Origin: Breviolum minutum Mf 1.05b.01
Taxonomy: Eukaryota > Sar > Dinophyceae > Suessiales > Symbiodiniaceae
DNA length: 64,000 nucleotides
Assembly (NCBI GenBank): GCA_000507305.1
Contig: DF239336.1
Location: 62,001-126,000 of the forward strand
Direction of reading: 5' to 3'
A model generated the notes under the pieces. It was given only the letters and a program-made list of their open reading frames with translations. It was not told where the DNA came from and did not search any database. The position numbers and the translations under genes are program-made. The first letter of the stretch is position 1, and every line of letters begins with the position of its first letter. Below, in pieces: positions 36,601 to 49,700 of the stretch.

Positions 36601-37701
36601 TATAGCACCTGAAAATGGATGGTTGGAAGACGAGTTTCCTTTTGGGATGGCTTCTGGGATGTTTGGGGGTTGAGTTCGAACCCATAAAATACAAACAAGG
36701 CCTTAAAAACCCTCCTTCATTGTTCATGGCTTTTAGGTCTGTCCAAAAGTATCAATCGAACTTTTTTTAGCCTTGTCGTGGACCTTTGGATCTTGTTGGG
36801 ATGGGTAACAACAAAAGTGGACCAATTCAAGTTGGAGAGAAGTTTTAAGTTTACACTATAGCTTTCTGAAAATGATGCTTTGGGAACCTGGAAACTATAG
36901 GCAATTTTGAATAAATTTGATAATTTCATGTAGCAAAATGTCACTTTTCAATGAACACATACGAAAACATGCAATGATGTTGACAACAACACAAAGAGTC
37001 CATGTATAAATAGGATCTTCAACATGACAAACAATACAACTTGTGATCGCCTACCTTCCTAAAGAACCAACCAACCACGGAAGTCGACGCCACGACACCC
37101 CCTAACAACACTTAACAAGGGCTTTGTCCCGAGAGTGTGCCAAGGTGACCCACATCTATCCCCCATGGACAACTCCCCACTGCGACCGGGGTCTCGACAT
37201 CTTCCTTCCGAAAGGAGAAGTCTGAAAAATTGATGTTGCCTGTCGGGGGTTGAAGGCGCGACAAACACATAGCCTTTTGGGGAAGAGTCTTTTTTTGGAA
37301 TATCGGCTTTTGGACACTTTTTAGACCCTTCCACCTTTCCCCTTTGAATGCTTGAGCTTGAAACATAAAATCATTCACATCTTAAATTAAAGAATCTGAG
37401 AATATCACCAACAAGAACAACGACAGTATGTTGACTCGCCCTACAAAAACGTGGAAAAATGAATAATTAAAGAATGCACGATCGTAGCAATTGATCGTGA
37501 AAGGATTCTAGAACCTCTGAACCAGCAGTGTTGACTTATGTCAAACCGTTCACTGCACGCGTGTCACAACCTTTTGTCACATCCATGACTCCACGTGTCA
37601 AACACTAGGTCAATATGTGTCTAGGATGATCCACGCAAACAAATTGCTAAGGCTAAATCATGTTTGGATATGTAAAACAAACACTAGCTAGGGATCTATG
37701 G

Positions 37702-37742
<41 letters not shown>

Positions 37743-40700
37743 CCACGACCACAACCACAAAAAATGCACACAAGAACAAACAAGTGCCAAGTGCCAAGAA
37801 AAAAACAACTCACTCATTCTTCATTCTGATCTCTGATGTGCTATGCTTTCACACCCAAGGTACTAATCTCCCAATCGCAGTCGTTGTCCTTTCCATTCAC
37901 CTAACGATTCGAGTGGAGGAACGGCCCCTGCAAAACACATAGAACCACATCAAAACGCACATATATAGTGTTCCTTCCACGCCTCCTGAAACTGAAACTT
38001 AAAATATATATAGTATATCCATCTTAAATTTGCCTTGCCTGGAAAAGGTTCCAAGCAAAATATGTCCGAAATTCTAAAAAGTAAAGATGTTCCAATCAAA
38101 CATGCCGCTTTGGCCATGATAGAAAGTAAAATTCCCAACTAGTGACTTGGTGGCATATCAATATACTATTCCCTCAGGGTTTCCTCAAAAACTAAGAATT
38201 GTTGAAAACGTTGATTCCCTGAAAATAAGCAATGCTTTTCAAACACCCTTGACCCTAACCCCTGAAAAAGGGTTTCCAAAACAGTGGGTTTTTTCTCAAA
38301 GTTGCAACAGCCTATGTACAATTTTCAGCCATCATCTTATTTCCATGGATGAACAACAACACTTCATATTATGAGAAAACATCCAGCTGCCTTTCTTCGG
38401 TTCTTCCCGTTATCTTTTTAACCACGATTGAAGTTGCAACTCTTTTTGTTGGCGCGAGAAAAAAAAACTGGACAGCCGCCGCACCTTCTCAATTTGGATG
38501 GCCGGTAGGATCTTGAGGATAAAGTCCAAGCATGTATCCTGAGAAGGCTTGGCCCAAGGGCGACAAAAAGAAACATGATGAATTTGGTGAAGGGTTTCTA
38601 ATCAACAGTTATTGGGTCATAAAATCCAGCCACAGCCGTGAGTTCACCCAAAGTGAAGGGCGCAAATCTTGCAGAAATCTGTTCCATTAGAAATTAAATT
38701 CCTGCATGCCTTATTTCTTTCGCAAAATACAACCATATCCACCAATCCTTTCGGTGGATAACAAGGGTCACTTAGATAACCAACCCAAACAATCACTATT
38801 CAGGAGAAGTCCTTTAAAATTACCATACATTTGCATTGTTTGATCTCCCCCCAAAGTGGGTCAAAAACACCCCCTAGGATACTGGCGATTGGATGAACCA
38901 TCAACAAGCAAAAAGCAATTCACCAAGTGAGCCTTCAAATGGTTCACCAGCTCTTCTCGTGCTTCGATATTTGTCCATGCTTCTTCCGCCTTCGAGAGGA
39001 CCTGCTGGTGGTTGAGAATAGGCCCGTTGGTGGTGGCTTCCAAGCACGAAGTGTTGAGATGATTTTTAAGTCGTTTTAGGCCCCTTTCGAAATTATCCAA
39101 ATTATCTGGTCAAAAAAAGGTATTTGGAAGAGTTGAGGTATGATAATAACGACCTAATTCGAATTCATCAGACTCTAAGAACACTCAATTCACTGAAACC
39201 TGCTCCGGGTTGAAGTCATGAATTCGACTCAAGACTTCACGCTCGATGTCCATGTCCTCGCACAAAAAACGTGAGACATCCATGGTCCCAAGATGAACAG
39301 ATCGATCCCTGAAAAATTGGAGGGACATAAACTTTCAACAAGGCCATCTTTTAAAGAGCTATTTGACTATGTGCTATGATTTTTGGGCGTGTACGGTGGG
39401 TGTGTACCTACCTGTTTTAAGCAATGGGACGTTTGAGGTATAAAATCACTTGATTCCCACGCATATGATCAACTCATATCAACTCAAGCTGGAAGTTGTT
39501 CATCTCTAAAAACACATATGGGTCATCGTCTTAGATAGATCGGTGACTGTGCCATTGGAAGTTTCAACAAAAAACATATCCCTGTCACCACACATCCGAA
39601 AAACACAAAGAAAATCGGATTGCTGTGACTTTGCTCTTGATAACTTGATATCCTGGCTTTTTTGAGAACCTAACAAATTGTGAGTCGTGGACGCATGCTT
39701 TTACTGTTACTTCCACCGGAGCAGTTTTCTTGATGGAATGTTGGAACCGTAGTTCACCCAAATATAGAAGCGTATTTAGAGCTTCAACTTGAGGGATTTA
39801 TCGGGACACGATACCGCCTTTGAGTGAAAGAACCCATGTCCAACACCACCGCGTTTGCTGAACTCCAGCATTGCATATATAATAAGAGTTGCATCTCATT
39901 TTCAAGCCCAATTTACAACCAATCTTCGGACTCCCCAAATTGTCCCTTAGAATGTAACTTTGATCCGATCCGCTTTGTTTGTTTCCTGTCCTCACTCTCC
40001 AGCTGCTCCACTACACGAACCACTGCCTTCCACCAAGATCCGTGTCAGGCTCTGTCGGATCAACCAATGAATTCACATGTAGGTTGAGCTGTTTGGGTTC
40101 GAATGCTGGGATCACAGAATGATGGAATGGATCATTGCTGGGAAAAGGGGGAACAATAAACCCTCAAACCAAGAAACCATATTGCTTCTACATGTTTATG
40201 AAATTGTCCAATCACCTAAAGCAACAAAACATGGCAAACACATATTACAGTATACTCTTTCAAGAAATCGTCATCAACGGTTACAGCTCCCAAATTGCTC
40301 CCTTGAAACCAACTAAGGAAAGAGTTTCTCTCCAATCAAAGTGCCCCCGCTGAGGGGATCGTTGGATGTACCCCGATCCCAACGGGGGCCCCCTATGGGA
40401 AATCCCCATATAAGCCCTATATAGTGGGTATTTATATGTTATGGGTATACCCAATTGTCCCTCAACCCGCATCTTGGATGTGGTTTTTACGACTCACGGA
40501 GTCTGTTAGCCCAATGAACCACTCAGTTATGACACATCGGGATCATATCTTAAGATCCTCCACCCGTCACTCCTTTAAGCTCCCACAAATTCACCACATT
40601 CACCACATTCACCTGGTTTTCTTTGAGCTCCTGCAACTTGGCGACGACCATTTCCTCGGGTGAGTTGTTCGTTGGTGAATCAATTACCAACCTGGAAGTG

Positions 40701-43700
40701 AGGTTGCTTTTCCAAACTTGGGTGAACTTTTAAGCCAACCAAAACTTTAAAAACATCACGCTGTTGATAAAAGTGTAGGAACTCAGCAACCTTCAAATTT
40801 TTGGATTTGGATAAACACAAGTATGATTGGATTCAAGAATGCAAATTAAGTCAAACCCATCATTCCCATCTTCAAGTTCCAAATGTTCATCACGTTTGTT
40901 GGGCTTCCAGTCATGTTTAAGGGGCACTTGGGAGCCGTTTTTGTTAAGCATCCTTAACGCATGTCCTAAAGTTGAAAGGGATCGTCACTTGGGCTTATGA
41001 CTGTTCCGCCTTTGCTGTAAAAGAAAAAACACATAAGCCACCTAAGCTACCCTCCTGGGAACTAACATATCCCTCCCAAATGCACTATTGAAGATGATTT
41101 GCATTTTCCCCATGCAGATGGGATATGTTAGTTCCCTGGAGGGTAACCATTCACTTTAGAGATTCCAATGCTTTCCAACAAACTTTCATGAACTATGCTG
41201 AAGTTTGGCTAGCCTGTCATACAAATTCAAATGTTGAAACTTCCGAAACAAGGCAGAATCTACCACTGTAATCTATACATTGTACAGCCTGTAGATCTGT
41301 ATGAAAGTCACCCTTCCAACATCCCAAGTGCTTCACGTACACCTCTAGTTGTAAACCTATGCAACATAAACCAACCTTTCATATCATTCATCTATCATTT
41401 TGTTTCATTTCAAACAATGTTCCAATGTCCCTCCATGTCAGACCAACCCATGTCATCATCACGATCTCCCATCGATGTCGGTTCCAAGGGTCGCCATGTT
41501 CGACGATTCCAGTGGCACCTTTGACCATGACTTCATCATCTAAACCTCGGCGGGGTAAGGGTAACGAGATAATCTCAAGCAAATGAGGTTAATTAGGTGG
41601 TTAATATAGGGATCACTTAAGTCACTTAAGTATCTCAAGGTGGTTGCATTTGATGAACATACTCCCAACTATTTTGTAGCAGATAATAGGTTCATTATTT
41701 GAAGGAGTGATATATGGGAACTACAACCGACTTACCAACCACTTGGCAAACCTCAGGGGTCACTTAAGTCTGGCATAGGTCATTGGAAGATGATGTTGTG
41801 TGGAACTACTCCCATTCATTTTGTAGATCTTTTTTTGAAATAAGGTGGGGGGTTAGAAAAAAGACAACGGGCCCATCTTCTTACGCCTTTGCAAACAAAA
41901 ATGCTGCTACCAAAAACCAGGATTGAAGGATTGATGTAAAAACAGCTAAGTAGCAGTACACACACACAATACACACAGAGCTGAGCATTCCTAAAGCATC
42001 CGTTGACAACCGTTGGAACACGCATGAGCAAAGGAAAAATAATGAATCATCCCACGAAGTCTTGATATGTCTTGATTCAGTACCGAAGAACCCCATGCTG
42101 AAGCACTTTGTCACCCAACATGTTGCTGGTACCTCAAAATGTGCATACAAATATATCTATCAAGGTAGAGAGACAGTGTATAATCTGTACTCTGGATATA
42201 AACATTTATATACACACATATGAATACGTATGCAAATACAGTTAAAATACTGTTCATGGAACATGCTCAAATCCAACAAGAACAAGTTAAATTGGACATA
42301 GAGCTGGAAATAATACACCAACAGAAACACATAGAACATCCACCGCAATCATCCTGACATCAAGTCCAAGAGACTTTGTTTCAATGCTGCTTTCCAGGTG
42401 GCGGCATCTTGTGTACGTCCTGCTGCATGTGCCTAGAAGGCCGTGGGTGGAGAAGGGTTGATTCAATTCTTGGTCAAGAAATATAGGATAAAATATCGCA
42501 AGACTGGTAAAGTGGTGAATGCCCTACAGCAAGTTCGGCCCGTTAGCTGTTAAGGTAGTGACAGAATAATTACTGGTAAAAAGGTAAAGGTATGTGCACA
42601 ATGAGAATGACCCTAGTTGCCTAGTTGCAAGTAGGTATCGGTATATCTGCATCAACCTACAACAATTAGGGGCCATCGTCGTATAGCATAGGATGTACAT
42701 TGGATACGTGTACACCTATCAACCTTTTTCGAAGACCTGGGAAACCAACTGCACGCAAACGGAAAACAAGTGAGTCACACGGAATCATATCAGCGCTGAT
42801 CCTCCATTACAAGAAAACAGGACAGTCGGTACAATACGTACATATTTATTGGAGCTACTCCCCACCCAGTGACAGTCACCACCAGGATGATTACATTTTT
42901 AGTAGGGAATCCCTATGAACCTTCAGGTTTAGCTGCCTGAATGATATCACTGCTATTTCCAGGAATGGTGTGTAAATGTATAAATCAGATACGAGAATGA
43001 TACGATCATCTAGGACTTACCAACCACCAGATGCCCTATCACATCAAGACTTGTCAAAGGATCTGATTCCTGTGTCCCTCTGCCTCTAAGAGATTCTGCA
43101 CGGCAATAGGGACGTCCACGTTTAGGTCCTGTCCGGTTTTGAGGATGTAAACTTACAACCATGACATTGGAAGTTAACCAAAAAGCCAAAGGCTAAACAT
43201 TTCATTCAATAATCAACATTGTATTGAGAGTCTTGTGGGGATTGTTGGTATCCATTGCTGTTCTACTAGAATTCACTTAAATGTGGATTTGTTGCGATGC
43301 GAGTTCTAAGATTTGGGATGCATTTCATCATGTTTTGCAGACCTCGAAATTTCAAAGCAATGAGCTCAGATTGGAAAGAATTGTCAGGAATCCAATTCAA
43401 TACCATCTATGGGGAAAGAACCCGGTCACTAGTGAAGTGACGTCAGAGAGTTTTCTCAACTCATCTCATGTTTTTCCAGAACTTCTGCCTTTCTATGACC
43501 AAATGTACAACCCATTTGTTGAAAGTCACTAAGTTGCTCAAAATATTCATATTTTTTAGCACCACCCCCAAAGCTTAAAAACATAAACAAAATAAATAAA
43601 ACATTTTTAGCAAGTCGTGAATGTAATATCCATTACATCCACCAACAAATTCCTAATCAACCTCCATTTCCTCAAAGACAAAATATCAAACAACTAACTG

Positions 43701-46700
43701 AGAGAGGGTGTGAATCTAATCTTCCCCAAACATTCTCAAATGTGGCGTTTTTGTTGGGAACCATTGGAATCGCTCCTTAAATTCAAACGGCGACCTTTTT
43801 CGCGCCATCAAATTCTGTAACTCATAACCCTCAAACTTCATTGCCAAGCACGAAAATCGCAGGTTCTTCACGAAGTGACTTTGGGGATGGGATCTCGGGA
43901 TGTGAAATTTATCCTTTACCTTTGTATCTATGTAAAATTTCGAGGTACCACCCTGAAACTAGCTAGAACATGCTCCAATAATCTGATCAAAGCAGGAGAA
44001 AAAAACACCCAAAGATTTCTCTAAAAAGTTTCGCCTTCAGCAACGACAACAAGGAACCACTGCTTTCCCTCAATGCCTCGGTACGACTTGACGAAACGGG
44101 TGATTTGGGAAAGGCTGATACTTTCACTCTATTGTTCCATTGACATGGGAAAATTCTAGCACCAACCTAATTTGGATTGACATGACTTATATAGGTCATC
44201 ATGACAAATGATCCAATTAGGATACATGTCCACTGAAGGTGGCTTCTGTTTCACAGTGTTGGATCCAGGAGGACCTTTCAGAAAGGTATCATTAAGAAGG
44301 AACAAGCTAAGGATCAAGGAACTGCCAAAAGGTAGAGATTTAAAAGAAGTATTCTAGTACCAACACTTACAGTAACCAAATCAACCACGCCACTGCAAAC
44401 TGTATAACAACTCAAACAATCAACGTACCTTGTCAACCTGGGTCCCCATAAACCTGACAGTTCTTTCCTGACAGGATTGAATAATTTATATACGATAAAA
44501 ACACCAAGGAAAGAACAAACCAACACTACCAACAAAATTCTTCAAATTTCAGAGTTGTACCCTTGAAGTCCAAGACCACAAAAGGGATTTTTCCTCGAGA
44601 AGTGGTCTATAAGTCACCCTAAGTTGGATTAAAAGTGCTTGCTAAATACTCTGGACCTGTGAGCCATAGCTTCAAATCAATTCCTCTTGAAGCTAGGTAT
44701 TTTCAAAAAAACTCCAGCCTAGGGGCCAAAAGAACCAAACAAGGTGCAAACACAAGCGCACTGATGTTCCAGAATTCTGGAACACTCCCAAAATGACATG
44801 GGACATGGTGAAATTGGTAAATGATGGTAGCAAAAACAAAAACAACTTTCGCAAGTCTGGACTTTCAAAGTGACACTCATCTGGGTGTGTTTCTTCCAAA
44901 GGTGGCTTTTTGTACCCGAATTCTTGGTACCAAACTCAAAAGTTCCTTCAATTGAGTTTTGTTTTTTTGTTGATTGTGTGGCATTATCATTTTGTTGGTG
45001 CCTACGCGGGGGCTACGGCTTGCCTACGCGGCCACAGTGGGAGCCTACGCGGGCACAAGTTGTAGGAAATTTGCCTACGCGGCCTACGCGCGTGTGGTTT
45101 TGTTAAGAAGATGCCTACGCGGCTACAGTCCAGGCAGCTTTTCCCTACCTGTCAGGTGAGGGTTGTTAGATTTTATGTGAGTTGTCTTCTCCTCCGCCTC
45201 CTCTTCTTCTCCTCTTCGTCCTCCTCGTCCCCAACTGCGATGATGTGAGCTCAGCGTCCCTTGCCGGACCTCAACCGCGATCATGTGAGCACAGTGTTCC
45301 TTGCCGGACCTCAACCGCGATCGGGTGAGTTCAGCGTTCCGTGCCGGACCTCAACCGCGATCATGTGTAGCTCAGTGTGCCTCGGGAGATGCTAGTTGAA
45401 GGGGAAGTCTTTATTGCAAAACTTCATGGGGGGAAGGGCACCTACGTGGCTATAACCAAATTCGCCTACATCTCGCCTACGGCTACGCCTACGCGCGCCT
45501 ACGCGAAAAACCGTCTACAGTTTTGGTTTTTTGCTGCCAATTTCTACTATTTACAGCAGGACTCTACATTTCTGACAAGTTAGTTGTGAAATTCGGCTTC
45601 CCGTATTCGCCTACGGCTTGCCTACGTCCACATAATCTTGTACATGTGCCTACGCCCGCCTACGCCCCCAAGGGAAATGCCTACATCCACAATGATCAAT
45701 GTCAACCTCCTGATAAATCCTTTTGTCTGTCAAAAAATCTCTGCTCAATTGGAGATATAAGAGCTAACATCTTTGAGGATTCAACACAACATTTCACCTC
45801 ACGTAACGGATTGAGGATTGAGACACATTTTTTTCCGGCCAGATTTACATAGTGACAGGGCCAACAACGGTCCCACCCATCGACCCGACTCTTTCTAGTC
45901 AAAGATGCTGGGATGTTGCTGAAAGAGGTGGAACCTGAAGTTCACAGGTCATATGGAGGTAGGTGACCTACCTTTGGAGGGTGCCTGATTCCAGGTACAA
46001 CATTCTCATTTGGACGGAGTTAAATGATATGGATATCTTTTGATGTTCCTGGAGCACCGTTTTTTGTGGAGAATTTTCAGAATTGGATAGGTACTGTAGT
46101 GTTGGAATAAAAAATCCTAGTTGACTACTATATATATATATATATTGCTATTACACATATAATAATACTATCAAACGTGGGAGTCATACGTTCACCTGTA
46201 GCAGGATTTCAGCCCTCAACAGTATCAGTGAGATAGGTGAAGTTTTCTTCCCTAATCAGTATAGCTTATATTGTCAAGGAGTCAACTCAACCGGTCAATG
46301 ACACTCTGTTCGGAAGCATCGTGTTCGGAACGAAATTGCCTCGCCACCCTTTTAGCTCAAAAGTCTCCAAAGTTTCCTCTCTTACCTCAACTTGATGTAA
46401 CATGTCTTAGGTGGCAGGACTTCCATTTTATCAGCTTCACAAAATTTGCCTCTAGCCCGTTGGCACCCCAAAACAAGAACCTTTCTGGAATGTGTGAAAA
46501 TCTCACTTCCACCATTGGACCATCCCCACTCTCATCCTCTGAATTTTCGGAAAGGTCAAGGTGCTTTCGAAGCAGTTCAGCAACTCAGTTCCAGTCCAAT
46601 CTAAGCCAGAACCATTCACTGCCTCCCTCAGATCACGGTAGTTTCAGCTGGGCAGGTACCAATTTGTCCAAGACACCCAGGGTTGTTTTTGGTTGTCTTA

Positions 46701-49700
46701 CCAAACAGTTGAGTTGTGTACATCAAACATCATGTGTATATATATATATATTATGAATCTAAACTACGCATGTATACAAAACATGTTAAATACATGACCG
46801 AATATCTCTATAATATAATGTACACACATAATATTGATAATAGTATCATTGGATACACTCAGAAACGTTGGCTTCCACCAAATCTCAAATGCTGACCTAT
46901 ACGAAAAGGTTTATTCCACCATCCCTGCTATTCCAGGTCCCAGGCATATGCGACCAAGGAAAACGGTGCGGTATCTACTAAAGGTGACTATATACCTTTG
47001 AAGAGGAAACATAATTCCTTGTGCCTTGACGGTTTCAGGCAAAGCTTCGTCAAGTGAATAAAAAAATGTGATTCCATTCATCTTTACACAATGGTTGGTG
47101 CTTAAGGTTGTTTGGTTTCCTATTCGGCCAAATCACGAGCAACATGAAAAGGATGCTGCAAAAGGGCTATTATGCCACAATTGGACACTCACCGTGGCTG
47201 TAGCAGCAACCCAATGGTCCCAAACCGATGGCTTGCCACCCACGGAAGTGCCAGGGCACAAAATCAAAGTTTCCAATTGTGCTTCAAGTTTGGCCGTGTG
47301 GTCCTTAGCACCAAAGCATCTGATATCAACTCACGAAAACCTCACTTGAGATACTGTTGATGGTTCAGAAATCCGGCTAACCAGTTGAGGTTGGTAGTTT
47401 ATCCCATGTTTACAAGGTTTGCTACATCCCAGGTGGTGCAGGATTTCTTCCATCAACAGTAGAAGGACTTCCTCAGATCTGAAAAGTTTGAAGATAACAG
47501 CAGTTTAATGTGTTGTGTTTGATGGACAAACACGGGCGGGTCTGAAATCTTTAAATTCAAAGGAGCCTTTACTCTACCCTCCCTTTTTTTGGTTCTCCAA
47601 GAGAGCAGCAACCTCACACTCTGTTTAACGAAACCAAATATACTGTATGAGTTCAAGTGTATCTCACTACGCATGCCTTATAATCCCCACTGGCCACTGG
47701 TTCATTTTGGTCTTGCAAAGGGCAAACGCATGGCACAGTTTTATTCTGAATCCACACCTACTATGGAGGAGTCTTCAATTGGAACTAATCTCTAGCATCA
47801 AGACTATACTATACTAAGTTCCAAAGAGAGTATAGCATGAAGCAGGCAAATTGTGAATAATTCGGATGCAACTAACATGAAACTTAAAATTTCCCATAAG
47901 TTTAATGTATGTATTATATACAAATCCTTGCACTCCCATTGAACTATGAACCAAGATACCCAGGAAGCTAAGAGCAGTTCACGTAACGCGACCTCGCAAG
48001 CCAGGGTCGATCAACTCCCTATGTTAGGGATAAACTCATCCCACCTTCAATGACGGAAATCCTTATAAAGGGTATATAAAGGGTATATAAAGGGTATATA
48101 AAGGGTATATAAACCCCTACGGAATTGGGTTGATGACCCCCTACTAGTGGGTTGATGAGTTTATCCCCTATCATATAACGAAATCATGGGAGTTTAGACC
48201 CCCAGCAGATATGGTTACACTACGGAACTTTAACAGTTCGCCCCTGAAGTTAGATACCTTCCCAAAAGGAAACTAGGCTTCCAACCATCATTTTTCAGGG
48301 GCGAGATGTTAAACTTCGGCGGTGTAGAAATCAGGAACCTAGTAGTGACTTAGTTGTATTTCCAAATCACTCTTTCATTGGGAATCCATATCAGCAAAGC
48401 TTTGAAAGAAAATTCCTGTCTGACCTTATTCTAGTTATTACTATGTCTAAATGTCGGGTAGTATAGCTCCAAATTATAGATGCACTTGAATCTTCCAGGT
48501 ATGTGATATGTTGATTCAATTTGATCCATTTAACTTTAACTTCAACCATCAAAAAACGATACTCTTGGGGGCTAACATCTCAACAGTCCAAATCTTGTAG
48601 GTCTGGGAAGGGGTGAACGACAAACATCAAAATGACATGGTACTTAAAAGTGTGAATTAAACTCGACTAGATTCCCCAAACACCAAAAGTACTCCCAAAG
48701 ACTTGAAACACCTTCTTCCCCTCCCAACATCAAAGGCATTACACTAAGAAACAACCACTAAATCACAACCATCTTCTCTCCACTCGTTTATCCTCTGCGA
48801 TGTCCCCATTCCATGGCCTGGTCTACGGGCAAAGCTTTCAGCCCATCGACCAACAAGGCACGATTCAAACCCAATTGCTCTAAGACCTGACAACGACAAA
48901 CAACACAAGGGGGTTGGGAAGGTGGTAGCATACTGATGGAAGAAATCCTTGAATTTAATCATATGTCTCTAACATATTAAGGTGTTTTGGATATGTAAGT
49001 CATTATAGGCTGCCTGCGATGGTATTTCATTACCTGACATGTCATGACACACCCTGTCAAACAATAAACACAATTCCCTTCTAGCTTCATCCCTACTTGC
49101 AACTCAACGCAAACCAATGACAAGTCACTGACTGCTTCGTTTGCATGATTCCAAATCATAACTAGACAGGCCATTGATTTTAGCCAGAACTACTCCTACT
49201 TCGCCCAAACCCGTTTGTGTCACTTCATCCTGATCACACTAGATGCGTCAGTTGTAACCGTAACTTGCAACACGTGTGTGAATGTTGGAGAAAAAATGCC
49301 CGACTTGGAGGGAACAACTGATATTCATCAATCCGTAGAATTCTGAAATGAACGAAAACAATCACAACAAACACAAACTACTTGGTTTAAGGTGGTTTGT
49401 CAATCATTTTGTGACTATGATTTTTTAAAGTCCATGAATGTTTGACTCTGGATGAAATTTGGATACACTCACAAATGGTTTTATAGATGGGTTAAAAAAA
49501 TCTTATAACCTCTATTGAAAAAACATATTTTGATGTATATGTAAATATGTATAAAACAATATATACTCAATGTTACAGTATATATCTTGTATATATACCA
49601 TGTCTACATATACACGATTTTGATACCTGACTCACACCTCTTCCGAAAAATCCACACCTGGCTGCGCAAATTCTGAACCCAGTCCTGGAGAAGATCGACC

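Larger units (their letters stand above)
46584..48804 (-). other. Gene 2 intron rich in MITEs
   Basis: No exon seen. It carries a family-B copy (47.35 kb), the family-G element with an internal 11-bp tandem repeat (48.02 kb) and a family-D copy (48.2 kb). Confidence 0.6.

Noticed and set aside
37059-37378. Open minus frames between gene 2 exons 16 and 17
   Set aside because: Three frames are open and none gives acceptor, donor and phase together; exons 16 and 17 join in phase without it.
46271-46756. 161-codon plus-strand frame
   Set aside because: Ser/Pro-rich shadow opposite gene 2 exon 8; no splice or family support on the plus strand.
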